DNA from: Candidatus Woesearchaeota archaeon | Lineage (GTDB): Archaea > Nanobdellota > Nanobdellia > Woesearchaeales > JACQSR01 | Length of the DNA: 9,613 nucleotides | Assembly: GCA_023255615.1 (NCBI GenBank) | Contig: JAHFLI010000037.1 | Coordinates: forward strand, 1-9,613 | Reading direction: 5' to 3' | Part shown: one piece after another, positions 1-6,264 of the stretch | Numbering within the stretch: the stretch's first letter is position 1 | How the letters are laid out: each line of letters starts with the position of its first letter | Made by a program: the position numbers and the translations under genes | Notes under the pieces: generated by a model | Databases searched by the model: none | Told to the model about the DNA's origin: nothing | Seen by the model: the letters and a program-made list of their open reading frames with translations, nothing else

Positions 1-491
1 TCAGCGCTTGCTAATGATGAAACATCAATAAAAGTAATAAGACCTTCTTCCGCAACAGGAACAATATAGGAGGGAGAATTAATCTTTTTTTCGCCGATCA
101 AGATGTGCTCATGCACAATAAATTGTCGAGCCTGAAGCAGGGATCGTGCCATATTCTTTTTATAGACCAGAGATTGTAATCGTCTGTTCATGATATCATG
201 TATGTTTAACGTGAGAATGTCGTCAATCTTTGAATCCTCTCTCAATAATCCTAATCGTTGCACTCTCTTCAATAAATGTGATCGCTCCAATTCCGCCTGA
301 GCAGACTTTAAGGCAGATAATCGCTTTGCTTGACGGGAAAAGTTCTTGAGGATGGCACTCATTTTCCAAATTTCTTTTTTATTCAGAAGCCCGTAAGATT
401 TCGTTAACTCTCCTTCCGCTTCTATTCGTGCACGCTGCCAAGGATGTTTTGGCGGCGAATACTTTTTCCGTTGTTTTTTTGGATCTCCCAT
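1..491 (-). CDS. rps4: 30S ribosomal protein S4, archaeal type (C-terminus cut by window edge)
   Basis: Reading the minus strand from the ATG at 491-489 gives an open frame of 163 codons with no stop before the window edge. It begins MGDPKKQRKKYSPPKHPW, the usual opening of archaeal S4 (uS4), a primary 16S rRNA-binding protein of the small subunit. Around residues 105-150 it has the S4 RNA-binding fold, recognisable from RRLQSLVYKKNMARSLLQAR followed by FIVHEHILIGEKKINSPSY. Archaeal S4 proteins are about 160-190 residues, so only a short tail should be missing. The ATG shares one base with the TAA of rpS13 upstream, so the two are almost certainly cotranscribed and translationally coupled. 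S13 followed by S4 is the standard archaeal order; S11 and the RNA polymerase D subunit often come next, outside this window. Confidence 0.95.
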   Translation of the reverse strand, partial: MGDPKKQRKKYSPPKHPWQRARIEAEGELTKSYGLLNKKEIWKMSAILKNFSRQAKRLSALKSAQAELERSHLLKRVQRLGLLREDSKIDDILTLNIHDIMNRRLQSLVYKKNMARSLLQARQFIVHEHILIGEKKINSPSYIVPVAEEGLITFIDVSSLASA

Positions 492-979
492 TATGTCTTA
501 CCGCCTGATTTTGCCGGCTTCTTTACTCCCATGGCTTTTCCCTTGTTCTTTCTGAAATTAGATTTTGTTTTTTGACCACGAACAGGTAATCCCATCATAT
601 GACGGATACCTTTATAGGATTTAATTTTCTTCATCAACTTGATATCATTTTCCTGTGCAAATTGAAGATCTGAAAGAACAAGATGTTTATCTTCTCCCGT
701 TTCAACATCGCGTCTCCGATTGAGCATCCAGTGAGGAATATTATACTTGACAGGATTTCTTACAAATTCATCAAGCTTTTGAACATCTTTTTCAGACAAT
801 TCGCCTGTCTTTGCCATTGGATCAATATTGCTAACAGTGCATGCCGCATGAGCCATCATAAAGCCGATGCCTTTGATATTGCGGAGCGCATTACCTATTG
901 ATTTTTTTCCATCAAGATCAGTATTCGCAATTCTGACGAGATACTTGAATTCCTTTTGTTCTGCTTTTTGTTCTACCAT
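491..979 (-). CDS. rps13: 30S ribosomal protein S13, archaeal type
   Basis: This 162-residue protein is archaeal/eukaryotic-type S13 (uS13), which sits in the head of the small subunit and contacts tRNA and the large subunit. The N-terminal part has EFKYLVRIANTDLDGKKSIG and the helical segment ALRNIKGIGFMMAHAAC (about residues 32-47). The C-terminal part has the near-invariant YKGIRHMMGLPVRGQKTKSN (about residues 122-141), followed by a basic tail FRKNKGKAMGVKK that reaches toward the decoding region in known structures. The length matches archaeal homologues (about 150-165). The ATG at 979 has no good Shine-Dalgarno sequence upstream. A TATA element at 1071-1078 would give a leader of roughly 70 nt. 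The stop overlaps the rpS4 start by one base. Confidence 0.97.
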   Translation of the reverse strand: MVEQKAEQKEFKYLVRIANTDLDGKKSIGNALRNIKGIGFMMAHAACTVSNIDPMAKTGELSEKDVQKLDEFVRNPVKYNIPHWMLNRRRDVETGEDKHLVLSDLQFAQENDIKLMKKIKSYKGIRHMMGLPVRGQKTKSNFRKNKGKAMGVKKPAKSGGKT

Positions 980-1002
980 AAAAAAGACAACCCAAGAAAA
1001 CC

Positions 1003-1022
1003 CTCTAGCGTAACCCTAGGAG
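1003..1022 (-). other. Possible stem-loop in the S13 leader
   Basis: In the predicted leader of the S13-S4 transcript, CTCCTAG (1022-1016) can pair with CTAGAG (1008-1003). This gives six base pairs with one bulged C and a seven-base loop GGTTACG. Several archaeal ribosomal-protein operons are autoregulated through leader structures, but nothing here identifies a specific ligand. The pairing is short and could be chance. Confidence 0.25.
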
Positions 1023-1070
1023 CGCCTCAGAAGAGACTCGGGCTGAATTCAATGAAAAAACACTAGGCCA

Positions 1071-1078
1071 TTTATAAA
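1071..1078 (-). promoter_or_regulatory. TATA box (box A) for rpS13-rpS4
   Basis: TTTATAAA lies upstream of S13 on the minus strand. With the usual archaeal spacing of about 25 bases, transcription would begin near 1046-1050 and leave a leader of about 70 nt before the ATG at 979. The element is palindromic, but no plus-strand gene follows it, so only the minus direction makes sense. Confidence 0.55.
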
Positions 1079-1120
1079 GATTGTGGTGACTCTCCAGGGA
1101 AGATCCAGGTATAGAAATAA

Positions 1121-1150
1121 AAGAAGAGGGAAGAAAAGAAAAAAAGAAGA
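1121..1150 (-). terminator. Pyrimidine/oligo-T terminator after the small membrane protein gene
   Basis: Directly downstream of the stop at 1155, the minus strand is almost pure pyrimidine, with a T7 run (opposite 1139-1145) and further T4 runs. Archaeal RNA polymerase terminates at such T-rich tracts without needing a hairpin. The tract separates this gene from the S13 promoter. Confidence 0.5.
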
Positions 1151-1154
1151 ATAT

Positions 1155-1376
1155 TTATTTCTTCTTCATCCCTGATTTTGATTCGCCGTAGACTGCGCAA
1201 CAATCAGTGCATTGTGATGAACCGACGGAAGCCATTCCGACAATCAAGAAGAGAATCGTATACCACTGAATTCCCCAAAAGTCCCAAACTCCAAGATTTT
1301 GGAGCAAAAAAACAATACCAAACAACAATAATAAAACTCCACCCAAAGATCGACATTTACGACATCCCATCATCAT
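1155..1376 (-). CDS. Small two-helix membrane protein with CxxC and CxxCC ends (LiaF/DUF5668-like)
   Basis: I chose the ATG at 1376. GAGGTG (1388-1383) lies six bases upstream of it, and a TATA element at 1410-1418 would start transcription near 1389. Longer versions from 1427 would include the TATA box itself in the coding region. The resulting 73-residue protein has CRKC at residues 5-8, a helix at about 11-29 (LGGVLLLLFGIVFLLQNLG), a short WDFWG turn, a second helix at about 36-52, then CTDCC at 56-60 and a basic KKK tail. The helix pair resembles the small membrane domain found in LiaF-like/DUF5668 proteins (GxxLxLxGxxFLLxNLG); this is from memory and tentative. Both ends should face the same side, probably the cytoplasm given the lysine tail, so the five cysteines could bind a metal together. 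Function unknown. Confidence 0.7.
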   Translation of the reverse strand: MMMGCRKCRSLGGVLLLLFGIVFLLQNLGVWDFWGIQWYTILFLIVGMASVGSSQCTDCCAVYGESKSGMKKK

Positions 1377-1409
1377 GGACATCACCTCAGCCCATCTTAC
1401 ACAAAAGAA

Positions 1410-1418
1410 GTATATAAG
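1410..1418 (-). promoter_or_regulatory. TATA box for the small membrane protein gene
   Basis: CTTATATAC on the minus strand is centred about 25 bases before 1389. A transcript starting there would carry the GAGGTG ribosome-binding site at its very 5' end and the ATG at 1376. The element falls inside the longest possible reading frame, which is one reason to reject that longer start. Confidence 0.55.
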
Positions 1419-1454
1419 GTTTTGCACAATTCCAAAATTCTTTTTTGACTCTGA

Positions 1455-2507
1455 TTAGTAAGAAAGATTGTATCGTAAGAGAGCTCCAATCCCGCCAAGA
1501 CCGTCTAATTTTCTGCCCGCTTCGTGGATACTTGATATCAAATGTACTTCTCCTTTTATCTGTTCGACTGATTTCATCAGATGTTCAAGTTTCTCATATG
1601 ATTTTTGTTCTCTCATTTTTTTTATTAATCCGTCGGTAACCAGCAGCATCGAAACTGCTCCACCATCAACGGCCGTTTTTACTTCTTTCATTCCATATGA
1701 AACTTTTTCATCTTTTGCAATGGCTGTCAACAAATCTTCGACAAGATTTGTTTCTTGAGTTGTGCGATCATCTTTCAACGCTGTTTGAATTTCTTTTCTG
1801 CGCAGAATTTCTGTCAACGCAGATTCTCCTACTGAAGAACATGTTGCCAAAATAATTTTTTTCTTGAGGCCATCGTCTTTCACTCGTTTCATCATTTCAT
1901 CTTTCCAGAATGCAGGAGAAGCCATGATAATATAATCAACACGCTGACGTGAAATAATTTCCTCAACTTTTTTGAGAATGTCATCAAAAAAATTTCCCGA
2001 GCCACTTCCTTCCACGGATTTTTTTTGCACATTACCTTCAAGATGTGCAATGACTTCATATCCTTGTCGCTTCATCAATGCAAGATAGCATTCTTCACGA
2101 TCAAATACGCAGAGTAAAACAGGAGATGTTTTTACTGAAACTGCTTCTTTTATTTTTTCGAGTTGAAACTTCAGCCATTTTTCTTTAATGATCATCAATG
2201 AATCCTGTTCTTGAATGGCAAATGAATGGTGAGATCCCTTAGGAACATCGTCAGTGCCTTCTTCAACAGTTCCCAAAATGCGCAAGTGATCATCAAGTTC
2301 TACCTTTTCAACCCGCAACGTCAAAAAAACCAGCTTTCTGACAACAGCAGCGCGATCATCTCCGCTTCCAGTTTTGATTTTCCTCAATGATTTCGCCTGT
2401 ACAAGATCATTCGTGTCTATAATCTGGCTTAAACACCATAAGTCGTCCTTATTTTCCGGTTTGAGCTTGAGCTCTCCTTTTTTGAGATTGGAATGAATTT
2501 GAATCAT
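1455..2507 (-). CDS. pelA: mRNA surveillance protein Pelota (archaeal Dom34)
   Basis: This 350-residue protein is archaeal Pelota, the release-factor-like protein that, with aEF1alpha and ABCE1, rescues stalled ribosomes. The start MIQIHSNLKKGELKLKP is the family's usual opening, with the Sm-like domain 1 extending to about residue 115. Domain 2 (about 125-255) includes CVFDREECYLALMKRQGYEV (133-152) and the catalytically inactive region without a GGQ motif, as expected for Pelota rather than aRF1. Domain 3 (about 258-348) has the eL30-like YGMKEV...GGAVSMLLVTD and the signature ISSIHEAGRKLDGLGGIGAL. The length is typical. A start 51 bases upstream at 2558 would add residues absent from the family and would include the TATA element, so I reject it. 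The TATA box centred near 2531 places the transcript start at or next to this ATG, suggesting a leaderless mRNA. Confidence 0.96.
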   Translation of the reverse strand: MIQIHSNLKKGELKLKPENKDDLWCLSQIIDTNDLVQAKSLRKIKTGSGDDRAAVVRKLVFLTLRVEKVELDDHLRILGTVEEGTDDVPKGSHHSFAIQEQDSLMIIKEKWLKFQLEKIKEAVSVKTSPVLLCVFDREECYLALMKRQGYEVIAHLEGNVQKKSVEGSGSGNFFDDILKKVEEIISRQRVDYIIMASPAFWKDEMMKRVKDDGLKKKIILATCSSVGESALTEILRRKEIQTALKDDRTTQETNLVEDLLTAIAKDEKVSYGMKEVKTAVDGGAVSMLLVTDGLIKKMREQKSYEKLEHLMKSVEQIKGEVHLISSIHEAGRKLDGLGGIGALLRYNLSY

Positions 2508-2525
2508 AGAAAGAAAAGGAAAACC

Positions 2526-2537
2526 TTTATATATAAA
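2526..2537. promoter_or_regulatory. Palindromic TATA element between Pelota and the surface-protein cluster
   Basis: TTTATATATAAA is a perfect 12-base palindrome and fits the archaeal box A on both strands. In the minus direction it lies about 25 bases from the Pelota ATG at 2507, predicting a leaderless message. In the plus direction it predicts transcription from about 2557. That is downstream of the ATG at 2545 but upstream of the TTG at 2584, which has its own Shine-Dalgarno sequence. The A-rich stretch GGAAAACC just before it on the plus strand resembles a BRE element. Confidence 0.6.
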
Positions 2538-2574
2538 ATTATTCATGAAGAATCTCAACGTAGATAGAACAATA

Positions 2575-2580
2575 GGTGGT
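2575..2580 (+). promoter_or_regulatory. Shine-Dalgarno sequence supporting the TTG start at 2584
   Basis: GGTGGT, preceded by A, partly matches the archaeal consensus GGAGGTGAT and ends three bases before the TTG at 2584. No comparable site precedes the ATG at 2545. It helps decide the start of the first gene of the plus-strand cluster. Confidence 0.45.
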
Positions 2581-2583
2581 CAA

Positions 2584-3765
2584 TTGACAAAAAGAGGGCA
2601 GGGAGCAATCAATGCAGCGATCTTGGTGGCTATACTGTTCGGGCTGATTCTACTCTATATTCTTGCAATTCCTCCATCAGATAGAGATAAGATTCTCAAT
2701 GAAAACACGAGAACGACGGTGTCCAGCTCAAGCAGTCGTACAAATGTCACACTCCTCAAGGAAAAAGTGGGAACACTTGAAGATCGCAACTTAGATCAAG
2801 TCGAGCACGATATTCCTTCGTTTACGTTATTTCGCACATCGGGTGCTGATGTATTGAAAAAATCTCCCGCGTTCCAAGTTCGCAATGGAATTTTTGATTT
2901 TCAATCGCGCGAAGTACGCTTTGTCGTGGATGATTTAGAATTAACGAATAATGTTCTGCTCTCATTTAGTATCCTGAAAGCACAAGGAACATTGCATATC
3001 TCTCTCAACGGAAATCCTATTTTCGACGGAGATTTAGGAGCTGGTCAGCAAACACCGATCGCGCTATCAAAATCAGATGTACTCAAAGAGAATGTTCTTG
3101 TCTTTTCTGTCTCCGGTGTTGGATGGCAATTCTGGACGACAAATCAATATCAAATCGACACGCTGATGATCACCGGTGAAGTTACTGACACCAGCAAAGA
3201 ATCATCGAACACTGTCTTTTTCGCAACGGAAAAAGAGATTGATAATATCGACAAATCAACACTTCGATTTAATCCTGATTGCAATCCAGCAAACGTTGGC
3301 ACACTGGATATCAAACTCAATAAAAGATCATTGTTCAACGGTGTTCCTGATTGTGGTTCTCTCAATAAAGTCGAATTTAATCCAGGACTTATTGATGTGG
3401 GAGAGAATACTCTTGACTTTACAACGAGCAAAGGTTCATATCTCATGGATCAAATTCAAGTCAAGACGACATTGAAAGATCAGATTTTCCCCGTCTTTTA
3501 TTTTGAAGTCAACGAATCAAAATTCAGCGACATCAAAAACCTCACTTTGGAGTCTTTTGTCCAATTAGAATTTGTTGATGACAATGAAGATAAGATTCTC
3601 GATCTCAATATCAACGGCCATTTAACGAATGTGAATCAAAGAAAGCCACAGTATTCACGAAAGATTACCAGTTGGATCGAGGACGGAAATAATTATATTG
3701 AAATTCGACCAAAGACACGAGTCAATATTGTAGAGTTGCGCGTCGTCCTCTCAAAAGAGGACTAA
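2584..3765 (+). CDS. Surface protein with pilin-type (class III) signal and three repeated beta modules
   Basis: Not a family I can name. From the TTG at 2584 the 393-residue product begins MTKRGQGAINAAILVAILFG. A short basic stretch ending in KRG, then Q and a hydrophobic helix (about 6-29), looks like an archaeal class III (pilin-like) signal cleaved between G5 and Q6. The usual glutamate at position +5 of the mature protein is asparagine here. A Ser/Thr-rich segment and a charged spacer (about 45-80) follow. Then come three similar beta-rich modules at about residues 135-199, 239-297 and 337-391, each with a GxLxIxLNG-like strand, a VxxGENxLxF-like strand and a final IxxLxVxxxV strand. Two cysteines (233, 257) lie around module 2. 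An in-frame ATG at 2545 would add 13 residues but sits upstream of the predicted transcript start. It is the first gene of the cluster, 30 bases before the next. Likely extracellular and membrane-anchored or assembled; role unknown. Confidence 0.75.
   Translation: MTKRGQGAINAAILVAILFGLILLYILAIPPSDRDKILNENTRTTVSSSSSRTNVTLLKEKVGTLEDRNLDQVEHDIPSFTLFRTSGADVLKKSPAFQVRNGIFDFQSREVRFVVDDLELTNNVLLSFSILKAQGTLHISLNGNPIFDGDLGAGQQTPIALSKSDVLKENVLVFSVSGVGWQFWTTNQYQIDTLMITGEVTDTSKESSNTVFFATEKEIDNIDKSTLRFNPDCNPANVGTLDIKLNKRSLFNGVPDCGSLNKVEFNPGLIDVGENTLDFTTSKGSYLMDQIQVKTTLKDQIFPVFYFEVNESKFSDIKNLTLESFVQLEFVDDNEDKILDLNINGHLTNVNQRKPQYSRKITSWIEDGNNYIEIRPKTRVNIVELRVVLSKED
2986..3762 (+). repeat. Three divergent beta-module repeats within the first surface-protein gene
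   Basis: At protein level three segments align by eye: nt 2986-3180 (GTLHISLNGNPIFDGDL ... DVLKENVLVFSV ... YQIDTLMITGEV), nt 3298-3474 (GTLDIKLNKRSLFNG ... LIDVGENTLDFTT ... YLMDQIQVKTTL) and nt 3592-3762 (KILDLNINGHL ... WIEDGNNYIEIRP ... VNIVELRVVL). The shared order of strands suggests jelly-roll-like sandwiches derived by duplication. DNA-level identity is not evident, so the duplication is old. Confidence 0.5.
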
Positions 3766-3784
3766 TTATGAATTCTGTATCCTC

Positions 3785-3788
3785 GGAG
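3785..3788 (+). promoter_or_regulatory. Shine-Dalgarno for the 822-residue membrane protein
   Basis: GGAG lies seven bases before the ATG at 3796 and supports that start. A second ATG at 3768 also has a GAGG (3757-3760) seven bases upstream, but its frame closes after 16 codons. Confidence 0.5.
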
Positions 3789-3795
3789 AAAGGAC

Positions 3796-6264
3796 ATGCT
3801 TCTGTTTTTAGAAGGTAAAACTGAGGGGGAGACCGAAGCTGAAATAAAGCGACGCGAGAGTGAAAGATTTGCAGAAGATTGGGAGAAAGCTCTTCGAGAA
3901 GACGAGAGACGTGAAGTAGCAAAAATTCTAGCAGCAAAGCAACCGCCACCAAGTCCTCCGGAAGCAAATCAAGGATCGCAAAATCTTGTTCGGACAGAAA
4001 TTGATGCTCAGAAGGAACAGGAAGCGTTTTATAAAAGAATGTTAAAAGGGACAAAGTACCCATTCGAAAAAACGGAAGTAAGTGCAGGGTCTGCAATGAT
4101 TTTTTGGCTTGTTTGTGCTCCTATCCTTTTCATTGACATTTATTCCGGATTTCAGTACCCAACTACTATGAGATTTGTTGGTTATCTTTTTCTTACGTTT
4201 GTTGTAACGATGTTGCTCTGGAGTTCTGCAAAGAACAAGGAAAAATTTTTAGGGATGATGATCGGCCTTTTTCTCTTTTCTCTTGGACTCCCTCTTTTAT
4301 TTGGTTTTTTTCAAACACAGCTCGGCGTTTCGTCACTCGCCTTGTCTATTTTAATGACTCTCAGTCTTCCTTTTTCCTGGGTTGCGTTGTTTGAGTCCCA
4401 ACCGATCTTTTCAAGAGGATTTAGGAACTTTATTTTCGTTATCTTTCTTGTGATGCTATTTATTATTTTAATGCCTTTTGTTTCCAATGCCTTCGCGTCC
4501 ACTCAACTGCCACAAATCTTCGATGCCTATCGTCCAACTGTAAGTTTTTCTGCAGGGTGGGATGCAATTAAAACTTCTTATGGTGAAATGGTTAAAAATA
4601 TTCGACAGAGTTACATTAATACCGTCGAAACAGCATCCGGCGGATATTACAATGGAGTTGTGGAGCAAACGTCGAAAGAACCACTAGGAATTTATTTGAA
4701 TAATTTTAAAACGTCAAATGCAGAAGTTCTCGTCAACTCACCCCTTGCCATTAAAGGAACATTATCTGCAAGAAATTTTGAGAATGAGGACGCAATTGCC
4801 ATTAATCTTGATTGCTATGCCAAAATAAAAGATCAACCAGTCTCTGGAAACATTCAACCAGATAATGTTGCTGATGCAGGAGATGAGCATACTGATTTTG
4901 ATCTTATGGTATCAAAACGAGATCAGAAAATAGTATTATGCGAATTTCCGGAAGGAATAACAGAGCAAGGATCTGGTACAGTAACGATTTCGGCGGAATT
5001 TAATTTTGTGACCAAATCATATGTTAAAATGAGTTTTATTAATACCCACCTCCTTGATTCATACCGCAATCTCAACGACGCCGAATATCTTTCTCGTTTA
5101 TCGGGGATAGGGATCACTGATCTTAATCCACAATCAGTATCATCAAAAGGCCCAATCCAGTTAAACATGGGCGCAGGAGTCGATCCTCTTGCAATTTCCC
5201 CAGAAGAAGAAACTAAATTTATCAGTGGAATAACTATTGATAACATGGGTGAAGGCAACGTCAAAGAAGTAAGAAAAGTATTGCTCTATCTGCCATTGGG
5301 AATTCATCCTGATGAAAGTTGCACAAAATACGAGCCCTATGACGGAGATGATCCCGATGATGCGCTCAAAAATGAAAATGGCATCAATGGATATGAAGGA
5401 TACCAACTTACTCAGGATGAAATAAAAAAATTACAATTCGATGTCGAAAAATATATCACGATCGATTGTCCATTAATTGTTGAAGCAGGAGAATATGAAA
5501 CAATAATGGAAAACAAGGCAGCAAAAACAACATTTATGCGTGCAATTGTGTATTATGAGTATAAATTAACGCAAGATATCCCAATAAATGTGAAGACGCC
5601 AAAAGGATTTTTTTTACAGTTAACACCGTCAAATCCAACCGCAAAGGATGAAATACATTGTCGTCTTTCTCATTCACAATTTCCTATCGATGAAGCATCA
5701 TTGCAAATGCAGATGACGATTGATGAAGAACCAACTGCAAATTCCCACTATAATTGTGATAATGGAAAAAGATCATGCGAAGAGATCATCCCAATACAAA
5801 AAAGAGGGAGTACAATTGGATGCACTGTTCATGCAAAGGCAAACCGTGATGTAGTAACGACCGAATTTGAAAAAGTAATTGGAGTCACTGACGATGTTTC
5901 AGAATATTATGAATTCACCGGATCAGTAAAAAAAACCATTGAAAATGCGATTCCTGAAATAAAAACTATCAAGATCAAAGATGCAGAAGAAGGGAAAGAT
6001 GTCACCTGCAGCATAACGGTGGAAGACGCAGACAACGATGCCTTTGGTGTCTGGTACCGATTCGGTGGAACGGATATGATTCAAAACTTTAAGCCATGCA
6101 ATCCATCATGTGATGTCGTTCTTCCTGTTGATTATGTCACCCCAGGACAATCATACACTTGTATTGCAATACCGGACGATTTGTCGAGCTACCCCAATCA
6201 TCAAGGCAAACAAAAAGTAGCGTCAATTACTATAAAATCTAAACAGGTAAAACAAACACCATGA
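3796..6264 (+). CDS. Polytopic membrane protein with large cysteine-rich ectodomain (lipoprotein-like modules plus Ig-like domains)
   Basis: Not a family I can name. The 822 residues read as follows. Residues 1-95 are charged and partly coiled-coil (EAEIKRRESERFAEDWEKAL), with a proline-rich break at 50-56. Five hydrophobic helices lie at about 98-118, 123-143, 150-173, 177-199 and 209-235. Loops 2-3 (AKNKEK) and 4-5 (SRGFR) are basic, so the N-terminus is cytoplasmic and the remaining 585 residues are outside. Residues about 297-600 repeat the two-module plan of the downstream lipoproteins: N-SPLAIKGTL, CEFPEGI at 382-387, FNFVTKSY, SKGPIQLNMG, IDNMGEGNV at 481-489, and YYEYKLTQDIPINVK ending at 600. 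Two further Ig-like beta domains (about 603-700 and 718-815) follow. The ectodomain has 12 cysteines (340, 382, 509, 558, 622, 654, 661, 676, 738, 768, 772, 789), consistent with disulfides. Its TGA overlaps the next ATG (ATGA). The N-terminal start is uncertain. Confidence 0.85.
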   Translation: MLLFLEGKTEGETEAEIKRRESERFAEDWEKALREDERREVAKILAAKQPPPSPPEANQGSQNLVRTEIDAQKEQEAFYKRMLKGTKYPFEKTEVSAGSAMIFWLVCAPILFIDIYSGFQYPTTMRFVGYLFLTFVVTMLLWSSAKNKEKFLGMMIGLFLFSLGLPLLFGFFQTQLGVSSLALSILMTLSLPFSWVALFESQPIFSRGFRNFIFVIFLVMLFIILMPFVSNAFASTQLPQIFDAYRPTVSFSAGWDAIKTSYGEMVKNIRQSYINTVETASGGYYNGVVEQTSKEPLGIYLNNFKTSNAEVLVNSPLAIKGTLSARNFENEDAIAINLDCYAKIKDQPVSGNIQPDNVADAGDEHTDFDLMVSKRDQKIVLCEFPEGITEQGSGTVTISAEFNFVTKSYVKMSFINTHLLDSYRNLNDAEYLSRLSGIGITDLNPQSVSSKGPIQLNMGAGVDPLAISPEEETKFISGITIDNMGEGNVKEVRKVLLYLPLGIHPDESCTKYEPYDGDDPDDALKNENGINGYEGYQLTQDEIKKLQFDVEKYITIDCPLIVEAGEYETIMENKAAKTTFMRAIVYYEYKLTQDIPINVKTPKGFFLQLTPSNPTAKDEIHCRLSHSQFPIDEASLQMQMTIDEEPTANSHYNCDNGKRSCEEIIPIQKRGSTIGCTVHAKANRDVVTTEFEKVIGVTDDVSEYYEFTGSVKKTIENAIPEIKTIKIKDAEEGKDVTCSITVEDADNDAFGVWYRFGGTDMIQNFKPCNPSCDVVLPVDYVTPGQSYTCIAIPDDLSSYPNHQGKQKVASITIKSKQVKQTP

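Noticed and set aside
995..1085. Possible tRNA between rpS13 and the small membrane protein gene
   Set aside because: The length would fit, but no T-loop (GGTTCRA-like) or paired acceptor arms can be formed on either strand.
1383..1427. Longer N-terminus for the small membrane protein (start at 1427)
   Set aside because: The extra codons contain the TATA-like CTTATATAC and the GAGGTG ribosome-binding site, so they are best read as promoter and leader.
2508..2558. N-terminal extension of Pelota (MRFFMNNF...)
   Set aside because: Pelota proteins begin at the MIQIHSN-like segment, and the extension overlaps the palindromic TATA element.
3722..4096. Minus-strand open frame of 124 codons opposite the first two cluster genes
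   Set aside because: It lies antisense to two well-supported coding regions, has leucine-rich low-complexity content and no promoter or ribosome-binding site. It is a shadow frame.
4923..5264. Minus-strand open frame of 113 codons inside the 822-residue gene
   Set aside because: It is antisense to a continuous coding region whose protein shows clear domain structure. No recognisable family or start signals.
2584..6264. Reading the cluster as a type IV pilus or archaellum operon
   Set aside because: Only the first protein has a pilin-like signal, without the +5 glutamate. No assembly ATPase, platform protein or prepilin peptidase is present in the window.
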